From Ornithinibacillus xuwenensis (GTDB lineage Bacteria > Bacillota > Bacilli > Bacillales > Amphibacillaceae): 64,000 bases of DNA. The notes under the pieces were generated by a model. That model saw nothing but the letters and a program-made list of their open reading frames with translations. It was not told where the DNA came from and searched no databases. Positions 51,824 through 60,204 of the stretch are shown one piece after another (position 1 is the stretch's first letter; every line of letters begins with the position of its first letter). Where the stretch lies: the NCBI RefSeq assembly GCF_039614845.1, contig NZ_JBDIML010000004.1, forward strand, positions 210,467 to 274,466, read 5' to 3'. Made by a program: the position numbers and the translations under genes.

Positions 51824-52846
51824 CTATTCGAAATTCTCTATTACAATTTTTCCGATCGTACTTCCACTTTCAATTAGTCGATGAGCCTTCCGAATATTTT
51901 CAGCATTGATAGGATTAAATCGTTTATTCATAGTAGTCCTTAGAATACCAGCATCAATTAGTTCACCAATATCATTTAATAGGAGATGTTGTTCTATCAT
52001 ATCAGCTGTGTTGTACATCGAACGGGTAAACATGAATTCCCAAACGAATGTAACACTTTTACTTTTTAATACATTTAAATCGAGTGGTTTATCATTCTCT
52101 ACAATAGAGCATATCTTGCCTTGCGGCTTAACCACATCTGCCATACTATTCCAATGTTGATCAGTATTATTCAAGCATAGAATAAAATCGACCTCTGCAG
52201 TATTGATAGTTTTTAATTGTTGTTTGAATGATTGGTGGTGGTCGATTGTTTCATCAGCACCCAAATCTTTCGCCCAGCTTTTAGTTTCTGGTCGAGATGC
52301 AGTTGCGATAACATGAAGTCCTGCCCATTTCGCTAATTGAATTGCAATTGAACCAACTCCCCCAGAACCACCAATGATTAAAATGGTTTTTAACTCGTTT
52401 TCTTCTTTCTTTAGTGGGTCAATCCTTAGTCTCTCAAACAATGCTTCCCATGCTGTTATGGAAGTTAAAGGTAATGCTGCCGATTCACCATGTGTAAGGG
52501 ACTTAGGTTTGTTACCTACAACCCTTTCATCAACAAGGTGATATTCACTATAAGTACCAGGTCTCGTAATGCTTCCGGAATAATATACCTCATCACCAGT
52601 TTTAAAGATTTTACATTCCTCTCCTGCAGCAACGACTACGCCACTTGCATCCCAACCGAGAACTTTGGGACTCTCTTCCTTCTTTTCTTTTGGAGCACGA
52701 ACTTTTACATCTACTGGATTAATAGAAATTGCCTTCACTTCGATAAGTAAATCATTCCCTTTTGCAATCGGCTTTGGTATATCAATATCAAACAAACTCC
52801 TTTCGTTATCAATTGGTAAATAGTCTAATAAGCCTATAGCCTTCAT
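51824..52846 (-). CDS. Zinc-type alcohol dehydrogenase-like / quinone oxidoreductase
   Basis: 340 aa, medium-chain dehydrogenase fold without the zinc-binding His-Glu set of classical ADHs. GroES-like part with KVLGWDASGVVVAAG, cofactor motif IIGGSGGVGSIAIQLAKWAG and ADETIDHH. Such enzymes reduce quinones or enones with NADPH. It is divergent from an HxlR regulator, a pairing typical of quinone-stress genes. AGGAGAGG precedes the ATG. Confidence 0.9.
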   Translation of the reverse strand: MKAIGLLDYLPIDNERSLFDIDIPKPIAKGNDLLIEVKAISINPVDVKVRAPKEKKEESPKVLGWDASGVVVAAGEECKIFKTGDEVYYSGSITRPGTYSEYHLVDERVVGNKPKSLTHGESAALPLTSITAWEALFERLRIDPLKKEENELKTILIIGGSGGVGSIAIQLAKWAGLHVIATASRPETKSWAKDLGADETIDHHQSFKQQLKTINTAEVDFILCLNNTDQHWNSMADVVKPQGKICSIVENDKPLDLNVLKSKSVTFVWEFMFTRSMYNTADMIEQHLLLNDIGELIDAGILRTTMNKRFNPINAENIRKAHRLIESGSTIGKIVIENFE

Positions 52847-52929
52847 TACTATCCTCTCCTTTTTCTTTATTAATTCGAATTATAAAAGGTAAAGCAATAA
52901 GATGTAAGAAGGCACATTTATGTTGTATA

Positions 52930-52945
52930 GTAACATTAATGTAAC
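52930..52945. promoter_or_regulatory. Candidate HxlR operator
   Basis: GTAACATTAATGTAAC, an imperfect 16-bp inverted repeat (7 of 8 arm positions), in the divergent promoter region of the oxidoreductase and HxlR genes. Confidence 0.45.
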
Positions 52946-52976
52946 CGATAACTCGTTTTAAAGGAGTGGAGATCTC

Positions 52977-53336
52977 ATGCGAAATAGGAAAAGTGGTTAT
53001 GGTTGCCCTGAAGGCTGCCCTGTGGAATCGACATTAGATGTTATAGGTGGAAAATGGAAAGGTGTAATTCTTTATTATCTTCTTGATGAAACGAAGCGTT
53101 TTAATGAGTTACGGAGATTAATGCCGGGGATTACCCAAAGAATACTCTCCTTGCAATTAAGAGAACTAGAAAATGATGGTATTGTTCATCGAGAGGTTTA
53201 TCCAGAGGTTCCTCCTCGAGTAGAATATTCCATGACTGAATTTGGGAGAACCTTGGAACCAATCATCATTCAAATGAAGGAATGGGGAGAGAAATACAAA
53301 AGCAAATTCAACTATTCACAAGAATTAACCAAGTGA
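52977..53336 (+). CDS. HxlR-family transcriptional regulator
   Basis: 119-aa winged helix. CPEGCPVESTLDVIGGKWKGVILYYL, FNELRRLMPGITQRILSLQLREL and YPEVPPRVEYSMTEFG are the family blocks. Cysteines at positions 10 and 14 (CPEGCP) lie where YodB, CatR and QorR carry redox-sensing Cys. I infer a quinone- or thiol-stress-responsive repressor of the divergent oxidoreductase. AAGGAGTGG precedes the ATG. Confidence 0.92.
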   Translation: MRNRKSGYGCPEGCPVESTLDVIGGKWKGVILYYLLDETKRFNELRRLMPGITQRILSLQLRELENDGIVHREVYPEVPPRVEYSMTEFGRTLEPIIIQMKEWGEKYKSKFNYSQELTK

Positions 53337-53447
53337 TTGTTTTTGCCAAAGCTTACTAAGAAAAATGTCCACAATAGAGAGCGCTAGGTAACACTATAAT
53401 TGATGCATGACGTCTTTGAAATAGAATGCCTGCTATTTTACCCGATT

Positions 53448-53535
53448 TTAATAAACTTCAATAGGTTGAACTATTCCTAAATCGCTAATCAATTTATACA
53501 TAGTAAAACGTTCTAAACTGGTCCAATATGTTTAG
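53448..53535 (-). pseudogene. Possible 3' remnant of a coding sequence
   Basis: On the minus strand the frame TSLERFTMYKLISDLGIVQP followed by IEVY and a stop looks protein-like, but a stop lies a few codons upstream and nothing longer is open. It could be the C-terminal end of a decayed transposase or other gene. No ribosome site or terminator supports expression. The rest of 53337-53560 holds no gene I can support. Confidence 0.3.
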
Positions 53536-53561
53536 CGAAAAAATAACTATTTTCATACAAG

Positions 53562-53857
53562 AGGCTGGGACGGAACTAAAAGGGAATTCTGAAAAGCCGA
53601 ACGATAAACTAAACTAGATTCGGAAATATACATAGACTCCTGCGGGAGGAAAGGCATCGGTGAGACCCCACAGTGCGTCAGCGCGAGGAGGCTCACCAGC
53701 CGCCCGCGGCAAGGTAGACACTGTGAGGTTGCTCACGAACAGTTGTCGCCCCTGTACTGGAAGTGAAAGCGAAGTATATTTCCGGATCGGGATATATGCA
53801 CTAGCTATAATCTTTCGTTTTTTCCTTGCTAAAAATACTTTTGTCCCAGCCCCTTTG
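53562..53857 (+). repeat. Dispersed intergenic repeat with GGCTGGGAC/GTCCCAGCC ends
   Basis: It begins GAGGCTGGGAC and ends GTCCCAGCCCC, inverted with respect to each other. Inside are ACTCCTGCGGGAGGAAAGGC, GTGAGACCCCACAG, AGCGCGAGGAGGCTCACCAG and CCGCCCGCGG, GC-rich pieces seen in intergenic repeats of many Bacillaceae. Related parts occur reversed at 16208-16374. Codon reading across it gives no credible protein. Confidence 0.8.
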
Positions 53858-54039
53858 TATTCGAGTATCGAAAAAAATAAAATATTCCTTTACAGGAATA
53901 TTCCTTTCGTGGTATATTATGATTAACAAAAATTAAATTTTCCATTAGGAGGGAAATGATAACTTAGTAAAAGCTACTTTATATTCTCTTTGAAAATATC
54001 TAATTAAAGTACTGAAATGGATAGGGGTAGGTTCTATAC

Positions 54040-54375
54040 ATGGACACGACAACTTTGAGCGCTCTTGCCGAACCCAATCGTTTACAAATTGTTGAATTGT
54101 TGCGGGAAGGTCCACTTACTGTAGGAGAAATCGCAGAAACGTTACAAATCCGTCAGCCACAAGCGTCCAAACATCTTAGAGTTCTTGGTGAAGCCGGGAT
54201 TGTGGCGGCACATGCTGATGCTAATCGTCGAATCTACCAATTACGTAAGGAACCATTTATACAATTAGATAAATGGCTAGCTTCCTATCGTAACATTTGG
54301 GAAGAAAGATTAGATAGCTTGGATGATTATTTAAAGGTATTGCAAAAGAAGGATGAAAGTCAAAAGGACGAATAA
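54040..54375 (+). CDS. ArsR-family transcriptional regulator
   Basis: 111 aa. LSALAEPNRLQIVELLREGPLTVGEIAETL, QPQASKHLRVLGEAGIV and RRIYQLRKEPF form an ArsR winged helix of the type without the metal-binding Cys box. It is followed by an SRPBCC gene, a very common pairing in which the regulator controls the SRPBCC gene. GATAGGGGTAGG precedes the ATG. Confidence 0.93.
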   Translation: MDTTTLSALAEPNRLQIVELLREGPLTVGEIAETLQIRQPQASKHLRVLGEAGIVAAHADANRRIYQLRKEPFIQLDKWLASYRNIWEERLDSLDDYLKVLQKKDESQKDE

Positions 54376-54489
54376 TAGCTTCATCTGGTTGACATAAAAG
54401 CAAATAATACCGATAGCTGTTACAGATACAATACTTAATGCTGGATTCGACTGATGAGGTTCATTAAAAATATGGAGGGAGAATGTCAA

Positions 54490-55014
54490 ATGTCTGAACA
54501 AGGAGCAGCATCTAAATTAGTATCTTATGCTGAAGGTTCAACACTCGTTATGGAGAGAACCTTCGATGCACCAAGGGAGCTTGTGTTTAAAGCTTATTCA
54601 CAGAAAGAACATCTGGAAAATTGGTGGGGACCAAAGGGCTGGCAAACAACATCCGTCAAATTCGATTTTAGGCCTAATGGAGAATGGCATTACTGCATGA
54701 AATGTGTTGATGAAAAGCAAGGAGAATTCTTTGGACAGTTATCATGTGGTAAAACTTATTATCAAGAGATTGTTGAACCAGAGAGGATTACCTATAAGGA
54801 TGTATTTGTTGATGCAGAGGGAAATGAAATCAGTAATATGCCAGAGATTTTTGCATCCATAACATTTTTGGAAGAAAACGATAAAACCAAAGTAATCATC
54901 CGTTCTCAATTCGATTCCGTCGAAACACTCCAACAAATAATGGATATGGGTGTTGTTGAAGGTAGTGCCTCACAATATGAACGTCTTGACATACTGTTAG
55001 AAGAATTAAAATAA
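54490..55014 (+). CDS. SRPBCC (AHSA1-like) domain protein
   Basis: 174 aa. TLVMERTFDAPRELVFKAYS, HLENWWGPKGWQTT, RPNGEWHYCM and the closing helix region around YERLDILLEELK define a START/AHSA1 fold with a hydrophobic pocket. Ligand unknown. The ATG at 54490 follows GGAGGGAG; an upstream in-frame ATG at 54454 has no ribosome site. A strong terminator follows. Confidence 0.92.
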   Translation: MSEQGAASKLVSYAEGSTLVMERTFDAPRELVFKAYSQKEHLENWWGPKGWQTTSVKFDFRPNGEWHYCMKCVDEKQGEFFGQLSCGKTYYQEIVEPERITYKDVFVDAEGNEISNMPEIFASITFLEENDKTKVIIRSQFDSVETLQQIMDMGVVEGSASQYERLDILLEELK

Positions 55015-55049
55015 GCTAATACGCTAGCTAAAATACCTCCAAATAGCAA

Positions 55050-55088
55050 ACAGAGAGTTGCAAATCAAATTTGCAACTCTCTGTTTTA
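55050..55088. terminator. Terminator between SRPBCC gene and gsaB
   Basis: ACAGAGAGTTGCAAAT/ATTTGCAACTCTCTGT, a 16-bp stem with a tiny loop, followed by TTTTA; A-run on the other side is short. Confidence 0.9.
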
Positions 55089-55102
55089 TAATAATAAGCT
55101 TC

Positions 55103-56398
55103 TTACTTACTCATTTCCTGAAAAGCCTTCCCAACAGCCTCAATCGTTTCATCAATATCAGCGTCCGTATGTTCAGTTGTAATAAACCATGCTTCATATT
55201 TAGAAGGAGCGAGATTGATTCCTTGATGGAGCATTAATTTAAAGAACCTCGCAAATGCCTCGCCATCACTTGCTTCAGCTCCTGCATAGTTTGTTATCGC
55301 TTCGGTGCTGCCGAAGTAGACGGTTAACGCCCCACGTAGACGGTTAACAGAGATTGTCATCTGATGTGCCTTCGCCTGCTCCAAAATTCCTTTTTCTAAG
55401 CGAGCTCCAAGCTGATCTAATTTCTCATAAACGCCATCTTTCTTTAGTACCTCTAAGCAGGCAATTCCCGATGCCATAGAAGCTGGGTTACCAGCCATCG
55501 TTCCTGCTTGATATGCTGGGCCGAGTGGAGCTACCTGTTCCATAATATCTTGGCGTCCACCATAGGCGCCGATTGGTAGGCCACCTCCGATAATTTTACC
55601 CATTGCGGTCATATCTGGTTCAATTCCGTATACCTGCTGAGCACTTCCATATGTAAAGCGGAATGCGGTAATAACTTCATCATAAATGACTAGAGCGCCA
55701 GCCTCATGTGTCAGGTCATTGACTGCTTGTAAGAATCCTTCTGCAGGTTCTACAATACCAAAGTTTCCAACAATCGGCTCCACTAGTACACAGGCAACTT
55801 GATCTCCCCATAATTCCAATGCATGCTGATATGCGTCGATATCGTTAAACGGAACCGTAATGACATCCTGTGCAACCGATTCTGGAATTCCAGCTGAATC
55901 TGGTGTACCTAATGTAGAAGGTCCAGAACCAGCCTGTACTAGCACTGCATCGAAATGACCATGGTAGCTTCCAGCAAATTTTATAACCTTTGTTCGTCCA
56001 GTATATGCTCTCGCAACACGAATCGTTGTCATGACAGCCTCTGTACCAGAATTCGTAAAACGAACCTTTTCTAAAGAAGGGATTGCCTCCTTCAGCATTT
56101 TGGCGAATTTATTTTCTAATGCTGTTGGCGTGCCATATAAGACACCATTTTGTGCCGCTTTCGTGATTGCCTCTGTAATATGAGGATGAGCATGTCCAGT
56201 AATAATTGGGCCATAGGCAGCTAAATAATCGATATATTTATTACCATCCACATCCCAGAAATAGGCACCCTTCGCACGTTCCATGTAGACTGGTGCGCCT
56301 CCACCAACAGCTTTATAAGCACGTGACGGTGAATTGACACCACCAACAATATGCTCCTGTGCCTCTTGGTGTAGACTCTCTGATTTTTTAAAATTCAT
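55103..56398 (-). CDS. gsaB: Glutamate-1-semialdehyde 2,1-aminomutase (second type)
   Basis: 431-aa class III PLP aminotransferase fold. PLP Lys in TAMGKIIGGGLPIGAYGG; substrate gate GGVNSPSRAYKAVGGG; ALVIYDEVITAFR. It makes 5-aminolevulinate from glutamate-1-semialdehyde for heme. B. subtilis has hemL in the hem operon and gsaB next to ygaD/bcp/perR; this gene has the gsaB position. AGGAGGAAAC before the ATG at 56398 fixes the start. Confidence 0.93.
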   Translation of the reverse strand: MNFKKSESLHQEAQEHIVGGVNSPSRAYKAVGGGAPVYMERAKGAYFWDVDGNKYIDYLAAYGPIITGHAHPHITEAITKAAQNGVLYGTPTALENKFAKMLKEAIPSLEKVRFTNSGTEAVMTTIRVARAYTGRTKVIKFAGSYHGHFDAVLVQAGSGPSTLGTPDSAGIPESVAQDVITVPFNDIDAYQHALELWGDQVACVLVEPIVGNFGIVEPAEGFLQAVNDLTHEAGALVIYDEVITAFRFTYGSAQQVYGIEPDMTAMGKIIGGGLPIGAYGGRQDIMEQVAPLGPAYQAGTMAGNPASMASGIACLEVLKKDGVYEKLDQLGARLEKGILEQAKAHQMTISVNRLRGALTVYFGSTEAITNYAGAEASDGEAFARFFKLMLHQGINLAPSKYEAWFITTEHTDADIDETIEAVGKAFQEMSK

Positions 56399-56542
56399 TT
56401 TGTTTCCTCCTATGTAAAGAAGCAATTAGCTTCTAATTGATACCGTACTTATTTTAACGCAATCGTCCTGCAAAATAAATGACAAGCACTCCGAGGTACT
56501 CGCATACGAATATAATAAACAATATTTGTAAAGGAAGATTGT

Positions 56543-56983
56543 ATGACCATCATTACATGGCTGTTAATTGCAGCTGTATGCTACGTCATCTCTAAGAGTG
56601 TGTTCGACTTTATTAGAGGAGAGAAGAAATTATTTGGGGTGGAGATGCGAGAAAGACGGTTTTCATCAGAGATTTTTTATACATTAATCATTACCTATAC
56701 CATTGTTATTATTGGATTTGGCTTAATTTATTTTATTCTATCATTCGAAGGGATATTACTTGTAGAGGGTGGCGAATTAAGACAGGTCAGTCCAATTGGT
56801 TCGATGATTCATTCCTTTTACTTTAGTGGGGTGACGATGCTGACGATTGGATATGGGGATATTACACCGATTGGCATTGGGAGATTACTAGCGTTAATAG
56901 AAGCGCTTATTGGCTATGTTCTTCCAACTGCCTTTGTGATTGGGTTAGTCCATAATTCCAATCAAGACCGTGCACGTGATTAG
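56543..56983 (+). CDS. Two-helix potassium channel
   Basis: 146 aa. Two to three hydrophobic segments around a P-loop; selectivity filter TMLTIGYGDITPIG. It has no RCK or cyclic-nucleotide domain, so gating is not visible from sequence. AAGGAAGATT precedes the ATG. It stands between gsaB and bcp, where B. subtilis has other genes. Confidence 0.9.
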   Translation: MTIITWLLIAAVCYVISKSVFDFIRGEKKLFGVEMRERRFSSEIFYTLIITYTIVIIGFGLIYFILSFEGILLVEGGELRQVSPIGSMIHSFYFSGVTMLTIGYGDITPIGIGRLLALIEALIGYVLPTAFVIGLVHNSNQDRARD

Positions 56984-57043
56984 CATTATAAGCGGTGAAA
57001 ATGCTATAGTGAACATGTAACTACTATGGATGGAGGTATGAAA

Positions 57044-57514
57044 ATGAGTCTAGAAATTGGAAAAGTCGCACCGACGTTTACCCTTCCAAACCAGGATGGC
57101 AAGGAAGTTAATCTAGCAGATTTTAAAGGAAAGCATGTCGTGTTATATTTCTATCCAAAGGATATGACACCAGGCTGTACGACTGAGGCATGTGATTTCC
57201 GTGATAAGCATGAGAGCTTTGGCGAGCTTGATGCTGTCATCGTTGGCATTAGCCCAGACCCGATTGAAGATCACCAAAAGTTTATTGATAAACATGATTT
57301 ACCATTTCTATTGCTTGCAGACGAGTCACACCAAGTAGCAGAGGAATATGGAGTCTGGAAGCTGAAGAAGAACTTCGGAAAAGAATACTATGGCATCGAG
57401 CGCTCTACCTTTATCATCGATAAAGAAGGCATTCTTCGCAAGGAATATCGAAAGGTCAAAGTAGAAGGTCATGTGGAGGATGCATTAACTTATATCAAAG
57501 AAAACCTATCGTAA
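57044..57514 (+). CDS. bcp: Thioredoxin-dependent thiol peroxidase Bcp
   Basis: 156-aa atypical peroxiredoxin. Peroxidatic Cys45 and resolving Cys50 are in DMTPGCTTEACDFRD; Arg in ERSTFIID. It reduces H2O2 and organic peroxides. It corresponds to B. subtilis YgaF, between gsaB and perR. The ATG at 57044 follows GGAGGT at 6 nt; the ATGs at 57026 and 57038 are too close to or before it. Confidence 0.94.
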   Translation: MSLEIGKVAPTFTLPNQDGKEVNLADFKGKHVVLYFYPKDMTPGCTTEACDFRDKHESFGELDAVIVGISPDPIEDHQKFIDKHDLPFLLLADESHQVAEEYGVWKLKKNFGKEYYGIERSTFIIDKEGILRKEYRKVKVEGHVEDALTYIKENLS

Positions 57515-57518
57515 CAGG

Positions 57519-57544
57519 AAGGCCCACTATTGGGCCTTTTTTTC
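57519..57544 (+). terminator. Terminator of bcp
   Basis: AAGGCCC/GGGCCTT stem with a 6-nt loop and a run of T. Confidence 0.92.
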
Positions 57545-57699
57545 ATGGAGAATACCAGAGCTAGTGAAGATCACCCATCCAATTAGTTAGGGGCAAGCTA
57601 CCAAAATATTACTTTTTCATTACGATGTTATATACCTCTCATCTTCTGAATAAGATGAAATAGTTATATTTGTACAACTATAAAAATGAGGTGTATATA

Positions 57700-58383
57700 G
57701 TGGGGATGCTAGAATCTGCCAAAACGAAATCCAATTACTTTATTCATATTAATCTATTTTTCTTTTTTAAACGTCTGATTGATCTATTCTTTAGTGCCTC
57801 TTTGCTTCTATTACTCTCACCACTTTTTCTTTTCATTTGCTATCGAATCAATAAAAAAGAAGGGAAGCCTATTATCTATCGTGAGCTTCGAGTAGGGAAA
57901 AACAACCGTGCCTTTACGATGTATTCCTTCCGTACGACGACAAATGCTTCGAAGGTAATCCGTGCACTACCACCGTACCCATTTCCGAGATCATGGGAAA
58001 AAGGTGTACCGAGCTATTTTAAAATTAGCAGAGATAAATATGTTACCTATACGGATACAGGGCTATGGCTCAAACGATACCATCTGGATAAATTGCCCCA
58101 ATTACTAAATGTCCTAAAGGGTGATATGAGCCTGGTTGGACCGAGTCCTGAGGTTCCGGAAATTGCCGATTACTATAATCGCTATCAAGCGAGGCGACTG
58201 AAGGTAAAGCCAGGGCTAACTGGATATGCCCAAGTAAAAGGTGTATCGAATGATAACCATGGCAAGAAGATTAACTATGACCTCTTCTATACACAAAATT
58301 GTTCCTATAAATTAGACTTCAAAATATTGTATCGAGCAACAATGAAGCTGGTAAAGAATGTTAATAAAACGATATTAGAGTAG
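57700..58383 (+). CDS. Bacterial sugar transferase (initiating glycosyl-1-phosphate transferase)
   Basis: 227 aa. One N-terminal membrane hairpin (residues ~24-46), then the family core: YRELRVGKNNRAFTMYSFRT, RYHLDKLPQLLNVLKGDMSLVGPSPEVPE and RRLKVKPGLTGYAQVKG. Such enzymes load a sugar phosphate onto undecaprenyl phosphate at the start of exopolysaccharide or glycan synthesis (EpsL/WcaJ/PglC-type). No other glycosyltransferase gene is near. GTG start 6 nt after TGAGGTG; ATG 57706 is the alternative. Confidence 0.9.
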   Translation: MGMLESAKTKSNYFIHINLFFFFKRLIDLFFSASLLLLLSPLFLFICYRINKKEGKPIIYRELRVGKNNRAFTMYSFRTTTNASKVIRALPPYPFPRSWEKGVPSYFKISRDKYVTYTDTGLWLKRYHLDKLPQLLNVLKGDMSLVGPSPEVPEIADYYNRYQARRLKVKPGLTGYAQVKGVSNDNHGKKINYDLFYTQNCSYKLDFKILYRATMKLVKNVNKTILE

Positions 58384-58496
58384 CGGCGTATCGTGGTACG
58401 GGTGGATGGCTCCACCTTTTTTGTTTGTTCAAACAATCCATTACGTATAATATAGAAGTAGCAATTGTTGAACAATTTCTAAAGGGGGATTTACTG

Positions 58497-59447
58497 TTGG
58501 CTATCCTTTTTACCGCAAAACTATCTGACAAACATCAGCAGACTTTAAAGGAGAAGTATCCGAATCAAGCGTTTATCTTCTGTGAAGGCATTGACGAAGC
58601 AGAAGAATTTTTAGCAGAAGCAACTGTCTTTGTTACATATGGCGATGATGTCGACGAGCAACTAATTGAAAAGGCAACCAATTTATCATGGATAATGGTC
58701 TTATCTGCCGGAGTAGAACGTTTACCGTTTCAAGCAATTCAGGAAAGAGGAATTGTTGTGACGAACTCCCGCGGAATTCATAAGGTTCAAATGGCTGAAT
58801 ATACGCTTTCCATGTTGCTACAGGTGTACCGCCAAGAAAAGCAATTAGCGGTAAATGAGAGCAAGAGCAGCTGGGATAAAAGTGTTCGGATGAAAGAAAT
58901 TACCGGTCAGACAATGCTCGTGTTAGGTACTGGCGCGATTGGGCAGGAGGTAGCTCGATTAGCACAGGCCTTCCGAATGAAGACAATCGGTGTATCTAGA
59001 AGTGGACGCTTTGTTAAGTATTTTGATGTCACCCATACAATTGATAATCTAAACAGCGTATTACCGGAAGCGGATTTTGTTGTATCTGTCCTCCCAAGTA
59101 CAAGTGAAACAAAGTACTTGTTAACGGAAGAACATTTTACATTAATGAAGGACAGTGCGGTGTTTTTAAATATCGGTAGAGGGGACGTTGTCGCAAGCTC
59201 GACCTTGTTAACAGCAATTCAAAATGAAGAGATTGCCCATGCTGTATTAGATGTCTTTGAACAAGAGCCATTACCAGCGGACCATCCATTTTGGAATGAA
59301 GAGAGTATTACGGTAACACCACATATTTCCGGGCAATCACCGAATTATTTGGTTCGTGCCTTAGCTATTTTCCAAGACAACCTAGATAACATGCTGAACG
59401 GAGAAGAAGACTATATTAATTTAGTAGATCCGACTAGGGGGTATTAG
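58497..59447 (+). CDS. D-2-hydroxyacid dehydrogenase family protein
   Basis: 316 aa. NAD motif VLGTGAIGQEVARL; catalytic Arg in NIGRGDVV, Glu in DVFEQEPLP and His in TPHISGQSP. It belongs to the phosphoglycerate/glyoxylate/D-lactate dehydrogenase superfamily; the substrate is unclear. Start is TTG at 58497, supported by AAAGGGGG upstream; longer in-frame sequence has no family similarity. The adenosyltransferase gene follows 1 nt after the stop. Confidence 0.88.
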   Translation: MAILFTAKLSDKHQQTLKEKYPNQAFIFCEGIDEAEEFLAEATVFVTYGDDVDEQLIEKATNLSWIMVLSAGVERLPFQAIQERGIVVTNSRGIHKVQMAEYTLSMLLQVYRQEKQLAVNESKSSWDKSVRMKEITGQTMLVLGTGAIGQEVARLAQAFRMKTIGVSRSGRFVKYFDVTHTIDNLNSVLPEADFVVSVLPSTSETKYLLTEEHFTLMKDSAVFLNIGRGDVVASSTLLTAIQNEEIAHAVLDVFEQEPLPADHPFWNEESITVTPHISGQSPNYLVRALAIFQDNLDNMLNGEEDYINLVDPTRGY

Positions 59448-59448
59448 G

Positions 59449-60003
59449 ATGAGAATTTATACGCGATCAGGTGACAAGGGAAAAACGTCGCTTGTCTATG
59501 GGAAGCGAGTGCCGAAAAACGATGTACGAGTAGAGGCTTATGGAACATGTGATGAGGCAAACTCCATGATTGGCTTAGCCTCGAGCTTACTAGAGCAGGA
59601 AGTATGGGAAGGAAAAGACAAGTTCTTAGAGCAAATGCACCGTGTCCAGACGATTCTTTTTCATGTTGGTGCCGAGCTAGCAACCCCGAGTGATAAAGAG
59701 GTAGCATGGAAGTTGAAGGAGGAGCATATTCAAGAGCTTGAAGCACAAATCGATGAGTGGGATCAGCATCTAGAGCCGTTAAAGCAATTTATTCTACCAT
59801 CTGGTCATCGTGCTTCTAGTGCACTACAAGTTGCTCGCACTGTCACTCGTCGAGCAGAACGACTAGCGGTTGGTATAGGGGATGAGTTGAATCCATTGGT
59901 ATCATCTTACTTAAATCGTTTATCGGATTACCTATTTGTTGCTGCACGTTTTGTGAACAAAGCATTGGGTGGAACAGAGCTACCATTAAATACAGATGTT
60001 TAA
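59449..60003 (+). CDS. Cobalamin adenosyltransferase, PduO type
   Basis: 184 aa. ATP-binding start YTRSGDKGKTSLVYGKRVPK, then DEANSMIGLA and the PduO core RTVTRRAERLA...LNRLSDYLFVAARFVN. It transfers adenosyl from ATP to cob(I)alamin to give coenzyme B12; B. subtilis YvqK is the relative. It is tightly linked to the hydroxyacid dehydrogenase gene. No B12-dependent enzyme is in the window. Confidence 0.93.
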   Translation: MRIYTRSGDKGKTSLVYGKRVPKNDVRVEAYGTCDEANSMIGLASSLLEQEVWEGKDKFLEQMHRVQTILFHVGAELATPSDKEVAWKLKEEHIQELEAQIDEWDQHLEPLKQFILPSGHRASSALQVARTVTRRAERLAVGIGDELNPLVSSYLNRLSDYLFVAARFVNKALGGTELPLNTDV

Positions 60004-60007
60004 CCAG

Positions 60008-60044
60008 AAGCAAGCAGTAGGTAATCGTACTGCTTGCTTTTTTA
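60008..60044 (+). terminator. Terminator of the adenosyltransferase gene
   Basis: AAGCAAGCAGTA/TACTGCTTGCTT stem with an 8-nt loop, T-run. Confidence 0.92.
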
Positions 60045-60107
60045 CTGTAACAAGGTGCTCTCATTATCAATTAGTTATAATATTTGAGACATTACAATAT
60101 ACTAATA

Positions 60108-60171
60108 TTGACAAAATTCCATGGATAAGCGTACACTATTTGTAAAGATTATAATCTAATAATATTATTAG
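60108..60171 (+). promoter_or_regulatory. perR promoter and palindromic operator
   Basis: TTGACA at 60108 with an 18-nt spacer to TACACT at 60132. Downstream at 60156-60171 CTAATAATATTATTAG is a perfect 16-bp palindrome resembling, but not equal to, the Per box (it lacks the central N). It probably mediates autoregulation. Confidence 0.6.
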
Positions 60172-60204
60172 TCTTGAAAATTTCACGAAAGCGAGGTGCA
60201 TGAC

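Noticed and set aside
53660..53926. 88-codon frame inside the dispersed repeat
   Set aside because: Its composition follows the GC-rich repeat, with no ribosome site and no protein-like pattern.
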